Assembly: GCA_037043015.1 (NCBI GenBank)
Contig: CM073328.1
Span: forward strand, 731,409 to 795,408
Direction of reading: 5' to 3'
Source: Bryum argenteum
Taxonomy: Eukaryota; Streptophyta; Bryopsida; Bryales; Bryaceae
DNA: 64,000 nucleotides
Program-made: the position numbers and the translations under genes
In this document: one piece after another, positions 48,080 through 59,182 of the stretch
Numbering within the stretch: position 1 is the stretch's first letter
Layout of the letters: the number at the start of each line of letters is the position of its first letter
Notes under the pieces: generated by a model
Seen by the model: only the letters and a program-made list of their open reading frames with translations
The model's database searches: none
What the model was told of the DNA's origin: nothing

Positions 48080-48425
48080 TGGCGACCACGACGATTGCAA
48101 CGTCCAACTTGGCGCCTGCACCCTCCAGCCTGCCGCCAATGCCCTGAAGCCTCGCATGTGGGCTCTCAAATTTCCTGCCTATGCTCTCAAAACTGCAGCC
48201 TCTAGTCGAAGACCTGGCGCTTGTGCTCTCAAACGTCGCTCCTATGCTTGGAATCCTCCCGCCTATGCAAGCAAAAGTTCCGAAATGTGTTGTCAAACCA
48301 CCCGCCTGTGCTCTCAAACCAACAGGCCTGTGCCACCTCTGCTCTCAAACTGTTGGTGCCATGAATTACAGAGTGACTCAAGTGCATTAATTGTTGCCGC
48401 CTCTGCTCTCAAATCCTCGATGCCA
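48080..48425. repeat. Degenerate minisatellite with a GCTCTCAAA core
   Basis: The core CCTRTGCTCTCAAA or a close variant recurs about every 21-45 bp (near 48150, 48180, 48220, 48310, 48340, 48400). Both strands are open for 80-130 codons because the unit tends to be a multiple of three. On the minus strand it gives a FESIG/LEGAG-like periodic peptide, which might be a relic of a coiled-coil gene. Confidence 0.5.
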
Positions 48426-48429
48426 TAAA

Positions 48430-49845
48430 TACAACAGTGACTCTAAAAGTACATTAATTGACCTGACATAGCCTCCAAGAAGATGAAAGGAACCGACCAT
48501 TTGGGAGCTCTCTTTTGAGAGGCTTGGGGCCATGTAAGTGACATTTATTTGCTCATAACAAACCAATTTGGTATAAGACGAATATTTTTAAATATCATTG
48601 GCCCCCACTCCCAATGTAAACTCCTTGGGGCTAGCCTTATCTCCTACATCAATGAGGGAGCTCTATTTCTATGGCTCCAACACAAAAGTCACCCTCCACT
48701 ACTTCTGTAAAGTGGCCCTAACCATATGTTTTCATCGACTTTCCGTTCATGGAACCCGGCCTCAAAAGTGCAAAAAAAACATCAAACCTTCCGTACTTTT
48801 AAACTTGATCTAATTTGAGTATGTGACAATAATATCTTGTACCTCACTTGTATTTGCATATGTAATTCAAGTCTTAAATTCATATTCCTTACAAATTGTG
48901 AGATCGGAATGTTTAAAGTTGAAGAAAAAGTTCTAAGTATTCCCTTGTTGGACAAAGGGTAGTGAATTTAATCACAACCAAATGAATAATTTCTTCTGAA
49001 AAATGCCTCAAAATCTTATTTACTCGTACATAAATAGTACAAGAATGTATAATAAAAATCTCAAGTTCCGGTGAATTGTAGATGCGTCAGCATTTTCTAG
49101 GATTTTTGGCAGATTTTGAAAATATATGAGCATATACCGCAATTCTTGGCTATTTACGGCACATCCCTAATAGTGTTTTGAAACTTTTACCGTAAATATC
49201 TCATACATTATGATGAATTTCGAATCATCATATGACTTTCCCAAACTGTCATATATATTTGTAAGTGCAAAAATCAATTTTCAAATACATATGAAATAAG
49301 GATGTCATCAAAATGTGTCTAATATGACAACCTGATTTCATGCATAAGGATGTCATCAAAATTTGAAAGACTGAGAACATTCTTACACTTTGGTAATATA
49401 AAGACAAAGTTGAAAATTGTAATAAAGAACTATTGACACCCTATGCATCAACTAATTATGAAAATTAAAACACAATCATGTATTGTAACATACAAAAGTG
49501 CGCTGACCCTAGGTGCGCACCACAGTTGTCAAACCGGGCGCGTTTAGGTAATGGGGCGGGCAAACCGGGCGGACTAGATGTCTGAGACAGGCAGGCGTGC
49601 CTGTCCACCTTGATTGTAGGGGGTGAGTAATTTTTCGTGGATAACAAACTTTGAAGTAAAAAGCCTGTGTGGCGTCACACTTGGCCCCTACATAGCGGCC
49701 AAGTGGCTTAGTTTTCACCTAAACCCTTGCCACATTCTCGTTTTTTTACCTAAACTAAAAGTCAAGAGCCGTTGGACCCTATCGGGCGAGCGAGAGCTCA
49801 ATCGGGCCGGCGGGCGGGGCGCTTGCCCAGTATGAGCACCTTGGT
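48430..49845. other. Intergenic, nothing recognised
   Basis: AT-rich DNA; a GC-rich patch at 49495-49620 and 49760-49830 contains no identifiable feature. Confidence 0.45.
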
Positions 49846-49849
49846 CCGC

Positions 49850-50272
49850 AGTTGATAAGGCTATGAGGCTAAAGCGGACAACTCAACTATGAGTGACACG
49901 GACACGATGAAACAAGACACAAGAATAGCTAAAACTAAAAGAGGGAAATCAAGACACAAAATACACAACAACACCAAAGGGAATCACATTCACAAGAAGA
50001 ATACATAATAATGTTCACCAAGAGGTGCGAGCTAGAGCTCGATGAGATGCGTTGTCGAGACTCAGGTTGCCCTCAACCTCAACTTCTACATATACTAGCT
50101 CAAAGGTTCTCAAAAACCTTCCACGACCTAAGACCTTCTAAGACCTTCCAAGACCTTTCAGGACCTTTCTCAACTTCCAAAACCTTCTAGGACCCTTTAG
50201 GACCTTTCACGAACTTCCGCACCTTCCAGGAACCTTCCTAAGTTGTTCCCTTGGTACATCGCCGTGACATCA
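49850..50272 (-). mobile_element. Probable 3' LTR of a Ty3/gypsy chromovirus
   Basis: Read on the minus strand, a purine-rich tract (AAAGGGGGAGG) is followed by TGATGTCACGGCGATGTACC, the classic layout of polypurine tract and LTR start. The LTR contains short AAGGTCCTNGAAGG-type repeats (50100-50225), TATATGTAGAAG and a downstream T-rich segment. The far end is estimated near 49850; I could not fix it to a CA terminus or a target duplication. Confidence 0.6.
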
Positions 50273-50389
50273 CCTCCCCCTTTAGCTTCGAGCCTTCGAA
50301 AAGCTTAGAGCCCAATCACCTTCAACCAACGATCATGCCCAACGCTTTCGAGAAGTTTCGTTTTGGCTTTTCAGGATATTGACATATTG

Positions 50390-50870
50390 TTCATGAAATT
50401 CATGTACCTTTAACTACGCATTTTGCCAAATTTGCGACTTGCTTCCACGTTTGTTCACTGATATCATATCCTTGCCAATGGATAAGATATTGTAACTTCC
50501 TCCTCTTCCGTGAATCAAGGACCTCTTCTACTTCATACTCATTGTGATTTTCTACTTCAACAGGTGGTGGTATTGGTTGAAATCATCCAAAGATAGTAGA
50601 TCCTTTATATACTTCTAAAAGGGAGACATGGAAAACTCGATGTACCTTCATGTCTAGAAGCAGATAACTTCAACCGATACGCAACCGGATTAATTTGCTC
50701 TAAGATACGGAATGGGCCAAGTCATCTATAGTCCAATTTGTCGCACGGTCGATTAGTCTTGATGTTTCACCAAAGATGCCATACCTTATCACCACCATGA
50801 ATAGCAGGGGATTCTTTCTGAAGTCTTATACAAATCTTGGGCTTGTTGTAACTACAAATTTGAGGCAGAA
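50390..50870 (-). pseudogene. Gypsy integrase C-terminus with chromodomain, decayed
   Basis: On the minus strand, readable motifs include GDKVWHLW..NIKT..RPCDKLDYR near 50720-50800, then INPVAYRLKL near 50690. A chromodomain follows (EYEVEEVLDSRKRRKLQYLIHWQGYDISEQTW, 50400-50560, given with its key Tyr, Trp and Glu residues). Frames are broken. It continues into the polypurine tract and LTR, so this is the 3' end of one chromovirus copy. Its pol upstream (beyond 50870) is missing. Confidence 0.7.
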
Positions 50871-51513
50871 TACCAAAACTTCGATGGACTAGAACCGTCT
50901 AAAGAACACAAAGACTCAAGCAATGAGGGACATGATACTAATTTTAGAGTGTATAAATCTAAATAGGTGAAGTCCAGTAGGATTAATATTGGTGTTAGCA
51001 ATCATTGTCAAGCAATCCATGTCACAGCCGACAATGGATGTGGTGTCCTTTTGTAAACGGCCACTTTCAAAATTTACCTGTGTTGATTTATTGGAAAGTC
51101 TTGATGTCAAATCATTATCACAAAATGATTTTTGAATGTTGCATAAGTTTTGAAACTAAATTTTGTACCATTGGTAATAAATATGTATAAAAAATAGACC
51201 TATAATAGATAGGATTGACCAGTAACCACCCATCTACTACCAACCATTAATGTACATGTGGAGCGTGCCTAGTCTTCATGACCAATTAGAATACTTCAAA
51301 AGTAACACATGTCGAAAAGAAATTCACCGTGTACATCGTAAAATTTGAATTACAAGAAGAAAATAGCATCAATTGAATAAATGTTATATTTCAGTAACAT
51401 AAGCAAATTTCCTCCATGTCAAGAATAATTGCTACCGATTCGTCAAACTAAACTAACATGGGACAAATTATCACTAAATCAACAAGTTATTTACACAATA
51501 ACAAATCTAATGT

Positions 51514-51573
51514 AACCCAACGCAACGAAACCCAACGCAACGAAACCCAACGCAACGAAACCCAACGCAACGG
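51514..51573. repeat. 15-bp tandem repeat, four copies
   Basis: AACCCAACGCAACGA is repeated four times with a single final change. A TA microsatellite follows at about 51597-51618. Confidence 0.92.
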
Positions 51574-51901
51574 AACAAAACAAAACTACCTCCTCTAATA
51601 TATATATATATATATATAGTGCAAGGCCATTTTTTTCCCCTTAAAATTTCATATATTACCTGCGAACCTGCGTTCAGTCCTAAACGAGGAACAAAATCAT
51701 ATTGAATGAAGCGACTGAATAGTGTGCAGTGAACCATTGGAAGAGTGGTTTGAACAGTGATATATCAATATAAAACCTGGCAATTATGAGACTACCGCCA
51801 GTTCTCTGTGACGAGGCCCAGAATTTGTCAGACGCCATTTGCATTTCGATTGAGATTTCAGGGTTTCACAGTTTCTGCCGGCGGTCCGACTGGTGAAATA
51901 C

Positions 51902-53946
51902 ATGCAGAGTGGCTCCGGCAGGCACAATCGCCTTGTGCGACCGCTGTTGCGCGTGGTAGAATTGTCCAGCCACGGACCGAGCTCTTCCTCAAGGGTCCGC
52001 AGCGTCGCGCCTTCGGTCACGGACTCCTATCGTCGTGCGCCGGATCGAGTGTTGATGCAACACGGAGAGCACCTGCGCCAGCCCGCGCCGGACATGGAGC
52101 ATCAGGTATGCATGAGTTCAGCACATAATGGCAGTTAGTTGCGGATCCTGTTCTCCTTGTGACTCTCGTTGAAGTCGCGCCTGCACAGATCTCCTATCAC
52201 ATGTGAACCAAGTCTGACAGGACTTTGTCTAGTGACTGGATTGCATGCCTGACTGTTTCTAATGATCTAGAGTTTGTAATCTCTGGGTAGGTCTTCCTAA
52301 CCCGTGATCTGATCCGGGCGACTTACTTGTGATTCAACTCTGGCCAGGTCGAGTCGCTAGAAGTATCCGCAGCTGAGCTGCTCGCAATTGCCCGTGACGG
52401 TGGAGAGCTTTCAGTGGACAGCATCGACGATGCCCATGTGCTTGAAGCCCAGGGTTTTGAGATCAAGGGCTCCTCGAGCAATGAGGATGGCTCACAGACC
52501 TATACCCTTCAGGTCAGAGGAGATCAGGCTAGCGATGGGAGACCCGAGGGAGGAAGAGCGCGTTCACCAACACCGGTTGAGGTGGAATTGGTGTCGGATG
52601 ATGAGGACGACGATGACACCATGAAGGGTGTTTACGCCGAGTTTCCGCCATCAGGTCGTCGCGATTCTTTTCTTCTTGTATGATGTTTTACTTTGATTCC
52701 TCAACTGTTGTCGCGGACGTGCTTGAGAATATTTTGAGATCATTATACTTGTGGCCATGGCGGGCTGCGGGATTTTGTACAATTGTATGATAGTTATCAT
52801 GACCTTTTTTTTTTTTTGCCCTCAATGTGCTTTCCTGGTGTCAACAGGGAGCCGATTAGTGTTGCCTAACAAAGATTTTGAGCCGTTCTCGGCTTGTGCA
52901 GATGACGAGCTAGTGAGAGGTAGGGGATATGTCTTAAGCAGTTCCGATGACAAAATTGGTTCGCTAAAGGTTATCGAGAAGCCGAAGGGCAAGGAGCCCA
53001 AGGAGACTGTCCAGACGGTATTTGTTACTGTTGGTTTCGTACCCGGTGTTACTAGGTAATTATTCTGAGTTCCTGAATCTTTTACTGCAGACTTGGAATG
53101 CATTGTCTTGTGCAAACTATTCGGATTTGGATATGATGCTATACATTTTAGGAATTGGGTTTTATTTTTAATTTGAACCCCCTTTTTTGAACAAAGTTTT
53201 TGAGGATTCATTTAAATGATGTTCTGGAATGTTCTATTCGCTTGCACAGGCCGAAGGCTGGTAATGACGCGAAGGTCCATCTGGTGCTAAAGGAGGCCAT
53301 GTTTGGTGTAAAGAAGTGCATCAACGAAATCGATTTGCGTGGCCATTTTGTTCACAAGTTGGAAATTGAAGTCGTTCCAGCCGAGGATTGGATTTCGTCA
53401 TCTAGCCTTTCCACTGTCAGGCCAGGCGTTAACTCGGACCCTGTGCAGCGCAGCCTAACTCAAGGGAGCACCGCCGCTCTTAGTGTGGGCGCAGCTCCAA
53501 GTTTTCAAGTCAATGCAACCTCCAGCCAAACAACTCAATGCAACTCAACAAAGTGTGGGTGGCTACCAGCCTATGCGGTGCAGCTGGACAAATCAGTGAC
53601 CTGGGTGTGGAAAATGAATACATGGAAAAATGGTGAACCCTTTGATGCGAAGTCCACAAGGAAGAATTACTTCAAACTTCCGGAGCTTCCATTTCCAATT
53701 CCCTCTTATATTAACTTCCCTGACCTATGTGACAGTTTTGATGCGACATGGATTGTTCCCAAGCATAAGGCTGACGATTTGAATAACAATTTCAAATGGA
53801 ATGGTCTAGTGCGCGTCCACACTACCATCGTGCGGCCATTTATCCGACGTCGTTTTGGAGGTATACCTGTGACGATCTACCCGAAATCTGAGATTGAACC
53901 TCCAACTGAGATTAGGTTCAAAAATCTTGAGATGAGAGAAATCTGA
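51902..53946 (+). CDS. Unknown protein sharing its N-terminal module with the CHAT-PITH gene
   Basis: Exons 51902-52105, 52348-52654, 52848-53055 and 53250-53946 join in matching phases (0, 1, 2) to about 471 aa. Exon 1 is Arg/Ser-rich. Exon 2 encodes a short helix-like segment (SAAELLAIARDG), DSIDDAHVLEAQGFEIKGSSSNEDGS, a TLQVRGDQASDGRPEG linker and VELVSDDED, an acidic, SUMO-interacting-like motif. This exon is closely similar to exon 2 of the minus-strand gene ending at 59177. Exons 3-4 encode a unique part of about 300 aa with probable beta strands (VRGRGYVLSSSDD, AKVHLVLKEAMFGVKKC, HKLEIEVVPAEDW), a Ser/Thr-rich linker and a C-terminal domain rich in aromatic residues (WVWKMNTWKNGEPFD, FKWNGLVRVHTTIVRPF). 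I do not recognise this part. No signal peptide or membrane segment is visible. The gene is intact. Confidence 0.7.
52137..52620 (+). repeat. Inverted segmental duplication, arm 1
   Basis: This stretch (intron 1 end plus exon 2) matches 63520-64000 in inverted orientation. It starts AGTTGCGGATC.TGTTCTCC and includes CACATGTGAACCAA.TCTGACAGG and GATCTGATCCGGGCGACTTACTTGTG in the intron. Introns are almost as similar as exons, which means a fairly recent event or gene conversion. Confidence 0.9.
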
Positions 53947-54845
53947 TTTCATTCCAGTGGCAGCGCTATTAGGATCAGATTATGCAATGCAGACAGACCA
54001 GGTTGTTGGTAAACAAATAGCTGAGGCTCTATGATTGATATCTTTTATGTATATGAAACGTGTAATGCATTCTTCATATTGCTATGCTATTTTCTACACA
54101 CTAAAAGTGCACATTGCACTCCTTCACTAGAACAAAAGTTAGGTTTTAGGGTATTTGCCTTCAAAGTTATACGCCTCCTAAGGGGCACTTCACACCAAGG
54201 GACAAAGTTCGAGAGGCCAATTGATTCTAGTAATCTGATAGGTCTTGAGCACAAAAATCAGCATCTGGGCTTGTAGAGAGCTTTGGTGCCTAGGGTTTGG
54301 CCCTTTGAGAAGAAGTTCGTATCCAAGAAGAACTGAAATTCAAACTCTTGCTGAGGGGCCCGACTTATATTCATAAATATATTCAATTGAATATTCTATT
54401 GCTTTTCCACGTGGCCTCTAAGCATAATTTGATCTTCAATGGAGTTTGGTCTGTGCTTGAGTGTATAAAGCCCCTAAACCACAATTCCACTGCTGGATGT
54501 GAGCTTGGTCTGTGCTTGAGTCTAGAGATTTGATTTCAGGAGAGTACAGTTGAGTTCTGAAAGGAGCAATTGGTATTTGAGGGTGGGTTTTCATTTCTTA
54601 TTCATCCATTTCAATTAATTATAGGTGATGCTTAACTAAATATAGATCGCATGAAGTTGAAACCTTTTGCAGGTTGTAGAGTTTTTCCATAACTTTCCCA
54701 AAAGTCATCACATGCTCCGAAATTCCTCTTACTTTAGGAGACGTTCGCAGTCAAAGTTTGAAAACACTACTCAAAATCTGCCCAAAACTGTCCAAACCGT
54801 GGTATATGCTCTTTTATTCTCAAAATCTGCCCAAAATCAATTAAA
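53947..54845. other. 3' flank, nothing recognised
   Basis: AT-rich sequence after the stop at 53946. No further exon or gene is visible. Confidence 0.5.
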
Positions 54846-54849
54846 TTGC

Positions 54850-55406
54850 AGTAACTTCAAAAATTCACCAAGAATTGAGATTTTACTTCTCTTCAATTTT
54901 CGTTTTTTGTGCTTGTAAAGTAGGTTCTAAAGCATGGTCCCATTGCTCGGATTTTCAATTCAATAATTCTTCATACTGTGACTTAATTGTCAAAGATTAG
55001 CCTTTGTATTTGAATTTTAGCATACCTCCATGTGAAAAATCAAGCATTTCTATAGGTTTTATATGTCCTATAAGGGTAAAACTTGTATAAACATATTCCT
55101 AACTCACTTAGGAGCAAGGAATTGAAGAGGCTCAATTCAAACTTACTCTTAAATTTGGTTCTTTTGGCTCACAAAACACTTCAAATCCATCTTGCAACTA
55201 GTGAACTTTGAACATTCTGTTCTTACAATTGGTGTGGAACTTGAATGTGAAATTTGGCGTACACATACATGTACAAGTTAAGTAGTAGATCCTACGGTTT
55301 CATACACAAAAATCTCTCAAAAGTTAAAACTTTCCACCTTGTAATAAAGGAGGGCAAGTTTTGAGGCTTTGTGACGGTTTTAAGGCCCGGGAGCATTAGG
55401 GGTTAA
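54850..55406. mobile_element. TTAA-ended element fragment (family member B)
   Basis: The right end GCATTAGGGG-TTAA lies at 55393-55406. The preceding sequence is a diverged homologue of 13840-14398. The left terminus was not found; conserved text starts near 54870. Confidence 0.6.
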
Positions 55407-55508
55407 AATTCGTGGGGAATGGATTGTGGATTCTTTCTTGCCTCATTCTAATGTTGTAAAGAAATTTCAAAGGACTGGAGGACACTAATCAGTGAATTGA
55501 GGGAGTAA

Positions 55509-55926
55509 AGGCTTGTTCGCACCTGACCTTTGTAAAAAGCGTGCATAAAAATTTAATACCCCCACAATTTGGGGAGGAATACCTTCTTTTAAGGAAAGTT
55601 GTCATCAATGAGGTTCGTTAAGGTGTAATCAATAGTGAGGGGATTACGTAATGACCCCTCAAGTGGGACAATACATAAGACCACTCTTAAGTGAGGAAAA
55701 TTTGAGAATCTTTCCAATATTGGTGCTCCCTTAAGTATTGCCTACTATTGCTCAAATCTATTTTGTCCTCCTAAATGTTTACAAATACCCTACTCTTTAA
55801 AGTGTGCCATGTCGACATCCATGTAGGATTGGTAATTACTAATCAATGCAGGTGGGAACCCACACTTTTTAATAGGGTTAAGACCCCCTCCTAAGACCTT
55901 CTCTAAGGCCAGGTGCGAACAAGCCT
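55509..55926. mobile_element. Tourist-like (PIF/Harbinger) MITE
   Basis: Terminal inverted repeats AGGCTTGTTCGCACCTG..CAGGTGCGAACAAGCCT are perfect over 17 bp and extend with one mismatch (GRCCTT). TAA flanks both sides (55506-55508, 55927-55929), the target duplication typical of PIF/Harbinger. It is 418 bp without coding capacity. Confidence 0.9.
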
Positions 55927-55929
55927 TAA

Positions 55930-58290
55930 TAATAAGAGCCTTCCTTTGCTATTGAACTAATCATGTGACAAATCAAGACACATCAATATCCGTTTGAGTT
56001 GCACTCATGTATTCCCTCATGTATATTTGGATTTTGTCCCTTCTAACCCTACCTCATACACTCCACTTTCCACTTAAGGGGTAGTGCTCAAAACTCGAGC
56101 AGTATCAATAATGGGGGGCTAGGCTTTTTACACTCACATGTATATAATAGTTTCAGACTTCAACAATATCTTGTACTCACCCCAAACATTTTAGGGTGTC
56201 AATTTAGGGCACCATTTTAGAAACACCTATAAGTCTAGCTTCTAAAATTCATAGCAAATTGTAAAAGAAACCAAAAATGGTGAATTTACTTTGACTATCT
56301 TTCCATTTATTTTCCCCATGCATGAAAATTGCCTACATAATATACTTCACTACAAATTAGGAAATTTGAAATTTGAGCCGTTATTGAGCACTCTCCCTTA
56401 CGCACCCTCCTAACACTCTAATAATTAGCAGCTGTACATGGTATGGTAAGTGGCTCAAAACCCACACAGTAGTGACAACACCTCAAACCGCTCAATAGAC
56501 CTATTCAGGCAAGAGGTAGCTTTCAACTTTAGATTTTGATGTACCCATGGTGTACATTATAGGTTGAGCAGTTTTGGGTACACCTATGGATTCTACTGCT
56601 AAAATTCATAACTAAATTATTTTCCACCCAAAATTTAATAATTCTAATTGATTCCCTCTAAATATTTTGCACATTTTCCAAAATTAACTAACTTGGCTAC
56701 TCCCCAATCAACTTGACAAGGTCGAAATAAGAAGGTAATATCTCTTCAATCGTTGTGGTTAATCTCTTTTTATGTTATGAATATGGATGGTTTGGACATA
56801 TTTGTGGTTTATATTATGAATTTATAAATTTTATGAATCAATACAAATGTATTCCTATGAACAATGAAAGCAACCCTCTCAAACCAAAAAGAAACACCTG
56901 GGCAAAACACCTAGATTATCCTGATGAGAATATTGCAATTGAAAAATCTGGTACCCATTTGAGATTTAAGAAAAAATGAATTTCTAATGTAGAGGGTGCT
57001 CCATGGACGTATGGAAAGAGTAAGTTTCAATTAACCATGCATATTTTTTAGATAGTAATGTTTGTCTTCTATTCCCAAATTAGCAACAAGAGGGTATTCG
57101 AGAGATGTTGGATGCATTGGAAGTTTGCTGAAGATGCAACTATATCTTGGAAAATATGGTACCTGAAGTTTATAGAGGTCTCAACTATTGTGTGATTATA
57201 CAGGGCATTTTAGAGGTGCTTTGTAACACTAGAAGTGAAAAGTCAAGCAAAAATATATTTAAGCCAATGTGAGGCTAAGGAATTGAGAAGCCAAAGAAGT
57301 GAGGCTATTTAGAAGCGAATTTGAGTCCAGGGACAAGAGGAGGATAAAGTGACATGGACAACACTTTTGTCCTCTGTCGCAACAAAAGTGCACAATGGTT
57401 AGGGCCCCCAAAATGGTAATTAGGCCTACCTCAATGATAAGTAGAATGTGATGTGATGTGCACCAGTTAGGTAGGATGTGGCTTCACGATAGTACTCAGT
57501 TGTAGAAAAGACAGAAAAATTCTCACCGAGCATATTGTACCTTGGTTCATGCCTTTATTGACTGCTCAAATAATTAATACATTTTTTCAAAATAAATAAA
57601 TAAATAGTTATAATTAACAAATGTGAGGTGTAGCTTCCAAACAATTGGTTCTCCAAAAAAAGGTTGTCCTATGACGCATCCAAACACTTTGTGCCACCCT
57701 TGAAACGCCACCGCCTTCCACCTGTCCATGATGGCATACATTATAGTCATGGCACTATAATGTTGGGCCAAGGCCAATTGTTGCAAAATTGCAACCATGG
57801 AAAAAACGTGCCTAAAGGTCATGAAGAAAACAAGTGCAATCAACACCTTATGCCTTCTCTCATCCATCTTTACCAAAAATAAAGAGAAAGATGAAGATAC
57901 ATTTATTTTGTCAAAAAATCCTCTTATGGCCTCTAAAAATGGCCCCAAGGGCTTTACACATGGTAGAATTGGGCTCTACTTTATTGATTTTATAATGTGT
58001 TCTCCAAGCGGCCCATGGAGCCAATTGGGCTCAAAAAGTGAGAGAATAAGCTTGTTGGTAATTTGGCCTCGACTCCCCATGTAAAGCGTCCCTAAGACTC
58101 GAGATGCACAGTCTGGTTTATAAAACACTATAGTATCACAGAATCTACAGTAGTAATTTAGGTCGATTAGCCTGTTATTAGAATTTACCTTTGCTACCTC
58201 ACAAAAACCGGACGATCAAGAATGGAGTGAAGCACACAATCTATATATCAAGGGAGGTAGTTTGTTTGGTTTTGAACATACTTTGTTTGT
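55930..58290. other. Intergenic, nothing recognised
   Basis: Short frames at 56755-56979 (plus) and 57574-57948 (minus) have no domain, promoter or partner exon that I can defend. A GTTAGGGC patch occurs near 57400. Confidence 0.45.
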
Positions 58291-58294
58291 TTGT

Positions 58295-58980
58295 TTTGGA
58301 TGTGACCTCTATCATTTACTTTTACGTTTGAGGTTTTGCTTTGTGACATTATGATCTTGGGGACCACCGGTCAGATTGGGCCACAAAAGATGTGGTTGGA
58401 AACGAGTTTGTTTTAGAGATGTGGAAAACAATCGGATCGCAAAACGGGTCGACGGGTCCCAAGACATGGAATTTTGAAATATTTCTGGCCCCCAAATCAC
58501 CAAATGTTACTAATTATCGGCGGCAACGCCGCGAGCTATACTAGTCTAAATTCTATACACTAGAGGAGGTGGTTTGTTTTGTATTGTTTGTTTTGTTTGT
58601 TTAGTCTGTTTTGTTTTTTTTTGTTTTTTTTGTATTGATTGTTTTTTTGTTTTTTTTGTTTCGATTGTTTTTTTAAAAAATTTGTTTGGGTTTAGGGTGT
58701 TATGATTGCTTTGTTTGTTTTATTTGTTTTGGTTGTTTTGATTGTTTTGTTTCTTTTGTTTTTTTTGCTTTGTTTGGATGTGACCTCTATCATTTGTTTT
58801 GTGACAATATGATTTGGAGGACTGGTGGTCACGTCCGGCCGTATGAGATGTGCTTGGATGCGGGATTTTTTGTGGAGTCGTGGAAAACAATCGGATCGCA
58901 AAACGGGTCAACCGGTCCCGAGATATTGAATTTTGAAGTATTCATGACCCCCAAATCACCAAAAGTTGCTAATGACTAGT
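58295..58980. repeat. Direct repeats of about 210 bp separated by T/G-rich low-complexity DNA
   Basis: The phrase TGTGACCTCTATCATTT starts at 58301 and 58779 (478 bp apart). Both copies continue through GTGGAAAACAATCGGATCGC, AAAACGGGTC and CCCCCAAATCACCAAA. Between them, 58560-58775 is almost purely TTTG/TTTTG. It may be two diverged copies of a small element. Confidence 0.8.
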
Positions 58981-59149
58981 CACCTATTGAATAGCACTTG
59001 AATTTACTTACACTTGAATGAGACTATGAACATCACTATGGCATAATCATCCAATACTCTTGTTATGTGCGTCTATCACATCACCCACGTCAATGTTTTG
59101 GTCATACAAGAGACTGAACATGTAACATTTACAATAGAAGGTTGTGTCT

Positions 59150-59182
59150 TGAAGCCTAAACCCTAAACCCTAAATCCTAAAC
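59150..59182 (-). repeat. Short telomere-type tract (TTTAGGG)3 at the end of the CHAT-PITH gene
   Basis: Minus-strand reading is GTTTAGGATTTAGGGTTTAGGGTTTAGGC. The TAG stop codon of the gene (59177-59179) is part of the first GTTTAGG unit, so the tract begins at the stop codon and forms the start of the 3' UTR. Confidence 0.85.

Noticed and set aside
57574..57948. Minus-strand ORF of 124 aa with hydrophobic stretches
   Set aside because: No recognisable family, no promoter and no neighbouring exon. The hydrophobic look may come from AT-rich codons.
58566..58979. Cys/Phe-rich plus-strand frame and Lys/Asn-rich minus-strand frames
   Set aside because: Produced by TTTG/TTTTG low-complexity DNA.
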